A stretch of 64,000 nucleotides of DNA from assembly GCA_026745465.1 (NCBI GenBank), contig JACYXH010000695.1, positions 1,050,001 to 1,114,000 on the forward strand. The letters run 5' to 3'. This DNA comes from Lota lota. Its lineage: Eukaryota > Chordata > Actinopteri > Gadiformes > Lotidae. A program made the position numbers and the translations under genes. The notes beneath the pieces were generated by a model. That model made no database searches, was not told where the DNA came from, and saw nothing but the letters and a program-made list of their open reading frames with translations. Shown here piece by piece: positions 11,800 to 62,178 of the stretch; positions within the stretch are counted from its first letter, which is position 1, and every line of letters begins with the position of its first letter.

Positions 11800-14632
11800 G
11801 AATGTGTGTTTTTTTAACAAGATTCACCAATTGTACATTGTAGATTATGCAAATACTCTCACATTGTTAAACACTGTTGGCTATATTGTGGCTTCTCTGG
11901 CAACATGATCAGCTGTGTGATTAGGTAAGGTGCAGCTCTGTAGTTATAATGCTTAGTCAAATTAGCACAACCTTACCAAGTCTTTTATTTCTCAATTATT
12001 TGCAACTTTAGTTTTGATCGATGATGTTTATGTCATAGGGAAATATGGGTGGTGATCTTTGGTGCAATTGTCCCCTTCAGATTTTGAAATGATCCACCTA
12101 GTCTCTCCTCTATTAGAATTACACTCACTTTTTATTCCAGAATAGATACATAACAAGACACCAAATTTGCACCCCTGGTGGTGAGAGGATAGCAGCCCAT
12201 CACTTTATTTTGCCACCTAACTACATCATGATCGAGTGACTGCTGTTGACTCTGTTGCAGACGTCCAACACTATGGCATGGGCTCTGTATCTGCTGGCCG
12301 CAAACCCAGAGGACCAGGAAAGATTGTACCAGGAGGTGATCAGCGTGTGCCCCAGAGGCAAACTCCCCACAAGCGATGACTTCGCAAAAATGCCCTACCT
12401 TAAGGCTGTCATAAGAGAGACTTTACGGTTTGAAATTCTCCCTTCTCGTTCTGTGAGATCCGATTGGGTTGAAATGCGTAATGAGTTTATTTAAGGTTGC
12501 GCTAACTGACTTCCACTAAGAGTTAGCCAAAAGGTGACGCCATAGGACCACTATGGCGCCACCTTTTGGCTAACTCGTATTTCATAATCAAAATAATGTT
12601 TTTGCAATGTTTTTGTATTATGACCACCCTTCCCTCCCTGTACCCATGATAGAAATGGCAACGCAGTAGAAACGTCATTATTTCTGATAATCTGAATATA
12701 ATTGGGGCAAATTTAGGGTGTGATGAGGTCTGTTAGGGTGACTGCCAGCCAAACATTTCTGGTTTTGATGATCAATCCTTGAGAGAGATGTCTTTCCAGA
12801 TACACAGCCATTAAGTGCTTAATCACTGTAAGTCGCTTTGCATAAAAGTGTTTCCTAAATTACAAAATAATGCAATAGTAATGACTTCTTAATTGGAATA
12901 TGTTTTTATCAGGTAGCGGTTTGTACTTGAAACTAGTTTGATAAACACAATGAGCCTCTGTGGAACCCTGGAAAACCGTTCTTACTAATATATGTTAACA
13001 TTGATGCTAATACATGCTAAAGAATGAGTTTTCCTGTTTGTATTCTGTTTTCTCATCACCAGACTATACCCAGTGGTACCAGGGAACGCCCGCCTCACCG
13101 CTGAAAAGGAGATCATGGTTGGAGGTTACCTCTTTCCCAAAAAGGTGTAGATAATAATATACAATATTATAAATTATATGCAGTGGAAAGAATGGAAAGA
13201 ATCAAACCGCCAAAAGAAGAAGATGAGCAATTTTTTATTGCAATGCAAATATATTTTTGGTTTTCAATCATGAGAAATTGAAGAAGATGAAGAATTGATA
13301 ATCTACAGCTCACCAGTTCGCTCAGAATGTGAGCGAACTCGCAAGCTGCAGATTATCAATTCTTCATCTTCTTCAATTTCTCATGATATCAGTCATGCTA
13401 ATAATTAGATAACCATGCTCTCCTCTTCTGATATGTCTTAAATAACACCCTAAGATAGAGTGGGAAAATATGAATTATAGTTTTCTGTGGGAAACCACGG
13501 CGTAGGGCGATATGCTGGTGCTTGCATGAATGTTTCTGCGATTGTGATTCTGAGCACAGACCACCAAAAAGTCACCAAAGGTCACAAATTCGGTGAAATC
13601 AGTTGGTTTTTACCATTTTAAGGGGATGTGTTATACAAATGAACATATATGGGAACCTCCTCAACTAGTCGGTCACAAATGAACCACAAAACGTAGCAGG
13701 AAAAAATAAGCTAACTCGACACAGAAATGTGACGTCAGGGGTGACTGCTATTGCTAACGTCCCACGTCTCACCCTCCCTGTGATGTTCCCCTGTGCTCAG
13801 ACCCTGTTCCACCTGTGTCACTACGCCGTGTCCTACGATGAAACAGTCTTCCCCGAGCCGCACGCCTTCAGGCCCTCCCGCTGGCTCCGCACAGACAACG
13901 CACACTCCAGGAGCCATCCATTCGGCTCGGTCCCGTTCGGCTTTGGGATCCGGGCCTGCCTGGGTCGGAGGCTGGCCGAACTGGAGATGTACCTGTTGAT
14001 GTCAAGGGTGAGAGGCATTCAGAGTCACACACACACACAGACACACACACACACACAGATGCACACGCACACACACACACACACACACACAGACGCACAC
14101 GCACACAAAAACACAAACACAAACATGCACACAGACACTTATTTTGCATGTGAGTTAGTGCACTAGTCCTGGTTGGAAGATAAATACAGAATCTACATTA
14201 GCATTAAATTAAATAGGTGTTTAACTTTTTAAAGAAATAATGCTTTCATGATAAACAAAATGAATATAGGCCACAATGTTTTGGCCTCCAATTACCAAGT
14301 TGACAGATCTAAGGAAAAATCACATGGTTGATATAAGTTGATGGAACTGCTGTAGCAACACTTTGTTTTTATCAAATATTATTTAACTTTTGATGATGTT
14401 GTAACATGTGTGTGATAATATTTGTTATAATACGTCTGTTACCCCGGTGACTCGCTCCTTTGACTGTATTAACTCTATTCACCCCCCTCTCGCTCTATTT
14501 TCCCATTCCTAGTTGATGCAACATTTTGAGGTGAGGCCGGACCCCTCTGGATGCACAGTCAAGTCAGTCTCCAGGACTCTTCTTGCCCCTGCTCAGCCAA
14601 TCAACCTGCAGTTTATTGACAGGAAGGTGTAG
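5558..14632 (+). CDS. cyp27a1: Sterol 26-hydroxylase, mitochondrial-like (cytochrome P450 family 27A)
   Basis: Nine coding exons: 5558-5803, 8885-9075, 9509-9708, 10379-10576, 11168-11331, 12261-12427, 13063-13144, 13801-14007, 14513-14632. All phases agree and give 524 residues (human CYP27A1 is 531). It is a class I mitochondrial P450 oxidising sterol side chains or related lipids, using ferredoxin/ferredoxin reductase. Visible: an Arg-rich, acid-poor N-terminus suited to mitochondrial import; I-helix AGVDTTSNT spanning exons 5/6; K-helix ETLR across exons 6/7; [10 protein letters not shown]; and the haem loop [12 protein letters not shown] with the Cys ligand in exon 8. SNTMAWALY and YPVVP favour CYP27A over 27B or 27C. 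The exact paralog is unsure because fish carry several cyp27a copies. The ATG at 5558 is chosen because it begins the transit peptide 90 bp after a TATA box. Intron 4 has a GC donor, and exon 5 has a NAGNAG acceptor. Confidence 0.92.
6034..6486. mobile_element. hAT-type MITE with 8-bp target-site duplication
   Basis: The left end CAGGGCCGTATTGAC and the inverted right end ...GTTAATCCGGCCCTG form terminal inverted repeats (CAGGGCCG, ATT, AC conserved). The flanks are GTCAGTAG (6026-6033) and GTCATTTG (6487-6494), 6 of 8 identical, as expected for an aged hAT duplication. About 453 bp, no coding capacity. Confidence 0.72.
8090..8705 (-). mobile_element. Non-LTR retrotransposon (LINE) fragment, antisense, disrupted
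   Basis: Reading the - strand from about 8705 down gives recognisable C-terminal reverse-transcriptase text of fish LINEs: [11 protein letters not shown], then [20 protein letters not shown] with [10 protein letters not shown], then (after a frame change) [18 protein letters not shown] and [20 protein letters not shown]. Frameshifts and stops break it, so it is a pseudogene. The 3' end near 8096 has ttgatcccc-type sequence common in fish LINE tails. Clade (Rex/L2/CR1-like) is not resolved. Confidence 0.75.
9731..9796 (+). repeat. (CA)n microsatellite, CYP27A intron 3
   Basis: An uninterrupted CA tract of about 66 bp beginning 23 bp after the exon 3 donor (GT 9709-9710). Confidence 0.95.
10013..10063 (+). 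repeat. Partial duplicate of CYP27A exon 4 end plus donor, in intron 3
   Basis: 51 bp here match 10557-10607 at 45 of 51 positions. The source spans the last 20 bp of exon 4 and the first 31 bp of intron 4. The copy keeps the gtcggcaagtc GC-donor region and is preceded by cttcacctttatag, which resembles an acceptor. Confidence 0.8.
10730..11000 (+). repeat. Possible SINE-like relic in CYP27A intron 4
   Basis: Contains gggtttgatccccaatttct and ccctgagcaaaatgccttga, phrases similar to common fish SINE or repeat bodies (ccctgagcaaggc type). The borders and family are not established. Confidence 0.3.
11543..11628 (+). repeat. Imperfect 34-bp-arm hairpin, CYP27A intron 5
   Basis: The left arm 11543-11576 (begins gtgtcactgataaatgtt, ends aactgcagg) pairs with the right arm 11595-11628 (cctgcagtt ... 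aacatttatctgtgacac), with an internal mismatched region of about 8 bp and an 18-bp loop. It could be a tiny MITE or a pre-miRNA-like fold. Confidence 0.8.
11751..11798 (+). repeat. (GT)9 followed by G30, CYP27A intron 5
   Basis: GT dinucleotides at 11751-11768 run directly into an uninterrupted G tract at 11769-11798. Confidence 0.9.
12520..12576 (+). repeat. 26-bp near-perfect hairpin, CYP27A intron 6
   Basis: The arms 12520-12545 and 12551-12576 are reverse complements except for one base; both carry gttagccaaaaggtg or its complement. The loop is only 5 bp (gacca). The hairpin starts 92 bp after the exon 6 donor, whose sequence CG|GTTTGA is weak. Confidence 0.88.
12815..12875 (+). repeat. 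SINE 3'-tail-like fragment
   Basis: ctgtaagtcgctttgcataa followed by aagtgtttcctaaatt resembles the shared 3' tail of fish tRNA-derived SINEs and their partner LINEs (ctttggataaaagcgtctgc type). No tRNA-like head is recognised upstream. Confidence 0.45.
13267..13387 (+). repeat. Large two-stem palindrome, CYP27A intron 7
   Basis: The outer arms 13267-13310 and 13344-13387 (44 bp each) are complementary except for one base. An inner stem pairs 13315-13324 with 13330-13339 around a 5-bp loop (gaatg). The whole is 121 bp, strongly cruciform-capable, and sits 123 bp after the exon 7 donor. Confidence 0.92.
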
Positions 14633-14657
14633 AGGGAGGAGCCAGGAGGACCACAAA

Positions 14658-14670
14658 AATAAAAAATAAA
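14658..14670 (+). promoter_or_regulatory. Polyadenylation signals of the CYP27A gene
   Basis: Two overlapping-spaced AATAAA hexamers at 14658-14663 and 14665-14670 lie about 25-40 bp after the stop codon, predicting an unusually short 3' UTR. Confidence 0.55.
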
Positions 14671-14827
14671 CACTGAACTACTGAAACGTCTGGTATATAC
14701 TGGCATCCTGTCACCCAGCTCTACATTTCAGTACCCGTCCAAACAGTTACTAGAAGTTAGTTTACCTCAAGGTTAGATGCTTTAATAAATATAATATATA
14801 ATAGCTATGTTTTTATCTGCTGTTGTG

Positions 14828-14935
14828 GCTCCAGAATGGTGGAACAAGCTCACCACTGACATCAGGTCAGCTGAAACCCTCCCCTCCTTCTGCCAGAGGC
14901 TGAAAACTCATCTGTTCAGACTGCATCTTGGCTAA
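14828..14935 (+). mobile_element. Non-LTR retrotransposon ORF tail fragment
   Basis: Translates to APEWWNKLTTDIRSAETLPS, then FCQRLKTHLFRLHLG and a stop. This W-N-x-L ... F-K/R-x-x-L-K-T-x-L-F pattern is the usual C-terminal end of fish LINE ORF2 proteins. It is isolated and lies about 200 bp after the P450 stop codon. Confidence 0.6.
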
Positions 14936-17877
14936 TGAAAAAAGAAAAAAAAACGGTGTTATTCCCTGGAACTTGTTTAGCTTTTGGGAGAGAGTTAAAG
15001 TGACAGACTTACACTCTTATTCTTTTATTAAGAGTTATCAATGTGTGCACTAATCAAATCCATTGCAATCTCAAGTAATTTCAGAATAGATTTCCTTCTA
15101 TTCCTTCAAGCGGATTTCATGGGTGGAGCCTATTTACTGTCCTGGCTATGTAGCCAATCACTGTACATTCACATAGCCAAGGGAATATTTGGTATGCAGT
15201 GGATACAAAATATGATTATTTTTATGTTTTTAGATCCTGTTTTCTATAAATTTTAAACGATGGACAACAGGAATGTAACAAAAGTCTTTATTTATTCGAC
15301 CTGTTATATTATGTTATTATGATATATTGTCCATAAGGACTTTTTATTGATTGATTCCACCTTTTGGAATTTGTTATCTATGTTTTGTGTTATTATACAT
15401 AAGATGGGTTTGTGTTCAAACTTCCCATTTCACAAATAGGTAATCAGGGCATTCCAGTTTATATTTTAATATTAATTATTTGACTTTACGTTTCCATAGA
15501 TATATTTTCTAAAAGATATTAATATAAGCATGTAAATATATAGTTTATATACGATGCTATAGTGCCTGTTTTCTTGCAGTTGCACCATTAAGTGCCATCT
15601 TGTGGAGAAATGTATTACGGCTGTATACCTGATGTAGGCTTATACCCCAATAAAGATAATCCCGGTGATGTAATTTTTAATTATAATAAAATGTGAACAT
15701 TAGTAGAATCTCAACAACCTACATAAAATATGGTTGTATTTACATCTTAACCTGACATATTTTGCAATTATGACATATAGGCCTAGAAACATACAATATG
15801 ATGGCGATGTGATTTGACAAAGACAAATGTATTCATTGCTTTTACTTCAGCACCCAGTGATGGCTATCAAAAAAAAATTGGAGGAAACAAATAGTAAAGA
15901 AACAAATGAGTGAATTGACAAACAGTTAACAGCCGTGTTAACATATACTGTTCATTAACAACATTAACTGTTCATTCAAGAGAATCCCCTTGAAAGAGGT
16001 GACATTGGTTCTTCAGAAGGCTTGCTGCAGCATTGAGGGGCCAGCATTGAGGGGCACACCAGTCAGCAAACCTTGATGTGTTTTACATGTGAGGTGAAAT
16101 GCAGTGCTGGAATTGTATCGTATCATTGCATACTAGGAGGAGTGAACTGAACTGAACTGAACAATTTTGCTCCAATTTGTTTGCTGATGACTGACCTCAG
16201 ATAAGATACAACAGAGCCATCATATTCACCTATGAGTATCACACATTATTACTTTCCATGTAATGTTTCCCTAACATGAAAACATTTCCTTCATAGGTTT
16301 GCGTATAAGCAAACCTATTCTCTAATAGCTGACCACCCTGAACTAGACTATGATGATTTCATCCACAAACGTATAGAACAAAACATTTGTATGTCAGGTC
16401 AGACATCAGATAAGTTCATTATAAGGCGTGAAAGATATGATAATTGAAGTTGCTCTTTTCTTTCCTGTGTTTGTAGACCAGAATTCTACAAATTCACATA
16501 TACATCTTTAAAGAAAGGATTAATAATGGTTGTAAAACTACTACACTACTGTCAAATATTTTCAAATTGGACATGGACTTAACGTTATTCACATTTTATT
16601 TTATTTAACATATTTTTTCACTTTATCCACCTATGGAGGAACAAAGCACTCAAAAACAATTACATTATTTAATTAATAAGTATATAATATATATATTGTT
16701 ATAGATGGAAATTTATTTTTTGTATAATTATTAATTATTAATTATTAATATGCTTTAATGTTAAATAATGTACTGAATGTTCCACATAGGCTATTTCACA
16801 ACAATAACCTTACCGTTTTTCAGTTCATAATATTCCCGAATGGTCTATTTCATGATGCTGCATTTCATAATATTTCATTTCATACAACATTTCATATTTC
16901 CTATAACATTCAACTTCACAGCTGAAATAGAAGGGACATTCCATTTTATAGCATTTAGACACCGTCTATCACTCGCCCCCTGGTGCTCAAAAATGGTATT
17001 GAAATGGTATTGGAAGCGGTTCACTTGCACTTTCAAATTACAGTAAGATTGTCAGGATTAATTTTATAAATGTAAACAACGCATTAATGTTGTCATACGC
17101 CATTTGTCATTGCCTATTACCAAGCCACTTATAAACCACCGACTACTCTTGATTTGTCATAGACACAGGGTTAAATAATCGATTTGAGAGGACGAGCCAA
17201 TCAGTAGCTACAGAACATTTCCTTTCTTTGATTGAGAGCTAATTATGAGTGTGGCATTATGAATTCGACCATTGGGATGTACTATGAAATTAAATACTGT
17301 TATTGTTGGGAAATATATTTAATAATAATGTGGAACATATCAGTACATTATTTAACATTAAAACCACACATTTCCATAATAGGGTCATTATGGATTTATT
17401 TATATAGGCTGTTAATTCATTTATTTATTTAATTATTTATTTAATTTTGAGTGCATAGGTCCTCCATACGAGCAGTCTGTTCCTTCAAAGGACTTGTGGG
17501 ATTTGAACCGTTTTAACGTTTGATATGTCAACACATACAAAAAAAGCCTTAAGGCTGTTCTGGCTGTGCATCGTCAGCTATTTCGCTCTTGAAGCCCGTT
17601 GTTCAAACAAAACCCCCATTGTGCATCGAAGTTGCTGCCGTTCATCAGGCATTTCTATAGCAATTCACACCCTCCTTGCAACGCTGGACACTAGTCGCTG
17701 AAATAGGCTACATGCGACCAAGATGGGAGCAGTTTATGAGGTACCCGAGGAAGTTTCGGTGGAATATTAACGAGAAGCGTTTACATAAGAACCAGTGAGT
17801 AAGTGATCAGCGAGGGACGGACTTGGAAGTCAATCTTCAACTGTACAACTACACAACCTTTTGGAAACGCATCAGAC

Positions 17878-31247
<13,370 letters not shown>

Positions 31248-32998
31248 ACTCCTCCCACCGCCTTCCCACCTTTGGCCGTGTTCGGATGGGTCCGCTTGTG
31301 CCCTATATAGCTCGCTATTTGGGGCGTCACCATTTTGTAATGCTGTCTGAAATATGATTGGACGAATCTGGTTCCCTTTACAGTGCACTACTTAATAATG
31401 CCGTTAATGCACCTTCAAAGAAATGTAGACCTAAAACTGGTGTGCTCTCATTTCAGTACTATCTCGCATGATGCATAGCTGTTTTCATTGTTATCAGATT
31501 TTTCCAATAGAGATGTCACATACAGGTTATTTATGCAAATGAGCGGTCACGGGGTGACATCCAACACATTTCGGCAACTAATACACGTCACACCTTCCGG
31601 CGCATAATTAGTGTCAGAATTCTATACTATACCTAAATATTGCACAGGGTTAGGGATTGAGGGCAGGTGAGCCAAACACTGCCAATGTCTTTATCAACTC
31701 CCTAGTCTCTGCTTTGCTACAAAGTGTGCCTGAGCAAGGCGATTCTAGTGCTCTGCTATCCCAGTTTCAAGTGATGTTTTATTTCGATTTTTAAAATTAA
31801 TTATATTGTTGACTTCCTTTATTTGTGACGTTTATGTGTTAAGATTGGATGAGTGTTTTGTGTTTTCTTGTTTATCATATGATCGGTGATGAAACGTCAA
31901 TGCAAATCTGTGATTATATTTTTACAATTTAAAATGTATCTTTAATGAAAGAAAAATATTGTCTTAATTGAGCCAGAAATTATACTTTAAAATGTTGCAC
32001 AAGACATAGAGTTTAGCATTCTAATGGTTTACTTTGTTTCCTATTATCTACTATGGTATTAATCATATTAATTATAAAACCTTTACATACTAAGGAGTGC
32101 CTTTGACTGAACACTTTTCTAAATACATTTTGCTTACATTGTGGATAAATGAGACCTTATATGTTAATACATTTTTATAAAGCTTGGACACCATTCTGTA
32201 CAATGTAATTTCTTTTGTACAAAGTGTTTTTGTTAAATATATGGATTAATTAACATTTATTTTACAGTCAACGCCGCATCGATTCAACGTTTCTAGAGAA
32301 CCCTGACAAAAGTTCTGCAATTCAAAACACCAGTTACATTAGCCATTAGCATTGGACAAGCATCGACCAATCACAATACCATTACAATCTGCTCTTGCTG
32401 TTAGACAGCAATGCTTTGTTTACTAAATGAGGACAGTGACATAAAGAAAATGAATATCCCACTAACAATTACAAGTTAACGGTTTTTGATTTCTTTAAAT
32501 TAATAGAGACATTGTGGATTTCTTTTTCTTCCTGATGCTGAGTTAATTTGTGCAAACAAGGCATGTGTCTGCAAAATCCAGGAACTTGCTTATCTTTATC
32601 CACATATTTACTTGATCGGATTATGAATTGCTCAATTAAGCCTCTGTTATTTTCTCCCACTGTTGATTAATGTATTTCTGTGACTCATCAGAAGCTAGGA
32701 ATCGCTGCTTACCCAGGGGGAAGCAATTCACTCCCAACATACAGTCAATGGGGCCTTAAAAGGGATGTTTCAAACCAAGGGATTCTGATCCTGCCGAGCA
32801 GTGGACTGGAGTCAAAACCTTAACCTGTCAAGAGAAAGCTAAGCACCTCATTGGTGTCCCGATGGTCCTGCTAACCCTAAACAGGAGTTATTTACGTCAA
32901 AGCCTCTTTCATAAACGACCATGAAGACTGGTTTGATGATTCTTTGAACACAATCTTCATGCCACTACAAGCACAATACAAATAAGTCCATGTGTCAT
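31248..32998. other. Convergent 3' UTR region of slc15a2 (+) and hspbap1 (-)
   Basis: No exon is seen. The two genes end facing each other 1.75 kb apart. TTTATT at 32256-32261 is an AATAAA on the - strand and a candidate hspbap1 polyadenylation signal. No clean + strand AATAAA was found for slc15a2 here. Confidence 0.5.
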
Positions 32999-40098
<7,100 letters not shown>

Positions 40099-40845
40099 GG
40101 CCCTTTCTAGTTGGACAGTGTATTAAACGAATAACAAGAAGGCTGGATACGGGTCAATGAGCAATCATACGTATGACGCGTCTGTCATCACTTAATGGCA
40201 GAAGATGATGCAAAATAAGGCACTTCCAACGAGTTGAGACGCTCAAAATAAATGCCTGATGGTGGTACAGTTGTAACTGAGCAATCAATGGTGCTAAGTC
40301 GTGCTGTACGTTTCAAGTAGTTCCGAATTGGCTCCTAGATCTAGACCGTCTTAAAATCGTATGGTCTCAGACAGTGGTCACAGTCACTTTCCAAAGTTAA
40401 AATATTTGAGAAACGCCTTTCCGGAGAGGTATGCGGCCAGACACTATTGGGATTTCTTTAGAAGCTACTGGAGCAAGTTGCTCACCTTAACACAACCCGT
40501 TGCATGGGATGTACGTAACCCTAAAGGAAGTAAACAAATTCACGTGGGCGTCTGCTGGACTTTCTTCGAATGTTGCCTACTGTGAAAGTCACACCATTCT
40601 GGCTCTGTTGACGTGGCAAAGGACCCTTCAAGTCAGTGGAGGGAATGAACCAAAATGGTGGTTACAGGAGCACAGTTCTCAAATTGTATACGACTTCCGC
40701 TTAGACATGCGCACTCATGTCACGTCGATGGTAAACAGACAACGGTTGTTATTCTTTCTGGGGACGACAAAAAAAAGTAAATAACGTAGTATTTGCTGTC
40801 ATATTATTGATACTGACTTTGTCATCGAACTGAGAGTACAACGCA
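40099..40845. promoter_or_regulatory. Shared bidirectional promoter region of hspbap1 and slc49a4
   Basis: The two start codons (40098 on -, 40846 on +) face away from each other with 747 bp between, including both 5' UTRs. The same head-to-head arrangement exists for human HSPBAP1 and DIRC2/SLC49A4. No TATA box is evident. An E-box CACGTG is at 40541-40546, and gtcacgtcg (CRE-like) lies near 40718-40726. Confidence 0.7.
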
Positions 40846-61034
<20,189 letters not shown>

Positions 61035-62112
61035 GTAAGATCATTTCAACATCTCCTAGCCAATCTTGTCATATTGACTATACTGTCGTGATTTCAAATG
61101 AGGTTTGTTCAAAAATCAATAAGTGTGTGAACAGCCATGTGTATTTATGGTTGTGGTGTCGTGTCATGCATGAATGCCAATCACATCTGCAAGATCTCTC
61201 TACTTGGTGTAACTCACAACCGCTGTTAACACTAACCCACAACTGGCATTGAACCTCAACCCCAAACTATTAATGGACGATGTTACATACCACGGCAACT
61301 GACCCCACCTGACCTAATTTCAGCCAATCGGTAAGAGCAATTGAAATAACCCGCTTTTCACCCGAGAAGGGTCTCATCACTGAGGTTTTATATCAGTAGC
61401 TGTAGCTACGTTTGAAGTGCAATCAAACTCTATGGACATCGGGAGCACCGATGTGAATCGAAAGGGTTCCCCTGTTAACGGCCTCATAAAATATATTTTA
61501 CTGGTGAATGGAAGGTGTCCTTGATTGATCCCCGGCCAGCATCCTCAACAGCTACAATCTGAATGCAGATAAACATTTGTGTGAGTCATTGTATGTGTGC
61601 CTGTGCGCGTGCATGTTGAGGGGTGGGTTGAGAGGGGTTCATACAGCTGTAATCAGCTAAATAAACCCATCATTCTCTGCATGAATCAATGAAGCTGTTT
61701 GCTGCACTGGTCGGTAGTATTTCTTAAAGTTTTTTTTTATTATTAACCGTGATTGCATGCATGTTTGCAAACAGGACCAAGAGCCATTGATTTGTCGTCC
61801 CACAACTATAAATAATGATCCTATCTTTTTACCCTTACTTGGACACTTTCACTGTCTACACAGGACGGTTGTGAAACCCTAAGCACTCTTGTCGGGAGGT
61901 TTACACAGTGCAATCTGCGAGGTTTGGCTTGGAGTGTCCCTGTGAGGCCTGAGTCTCCCTCTTCTGCACTTTTCCTCAAGTGAAGTGCAGTTACCTTTTG
62001 TTTGATTGACACACAAAATGCCGGGGCGAAACATGAATGAAATGTTGTCAACCTGCCCTGATTTGCGGCAGCTGCTCCCGGGACAAGCACCATATTACCG
62101 CCTTTTTTACTT

Positions 62113-62178
<66 letters not shown>

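Larger units (their letters stand above)
14633..17877 (+). other. CYP27A to slc15a2 intergenic region and slc15a2 5' UTR
   Basis: AT-rich, with no supported gene. It holds a LINE C-terminal tail (14828-14935), a short duplicated phrase around 16032-16062 (ccagcattgaggggc twice) and a GAACT pentanucleotide run near 16143-16162. The 150 bp before 17878 are presumed slc15a2 5' UTR; no TATA box stands out. Confidence 0.55.

Noticed and set aside
11179..14007. Assignment to CYP27C1 or CYP27B1
   Set aside because: I-helix [18 protein letters not shown] and [11 protein letters not shown] fit CYP27A better from memory; a tree would be needed to be certain.
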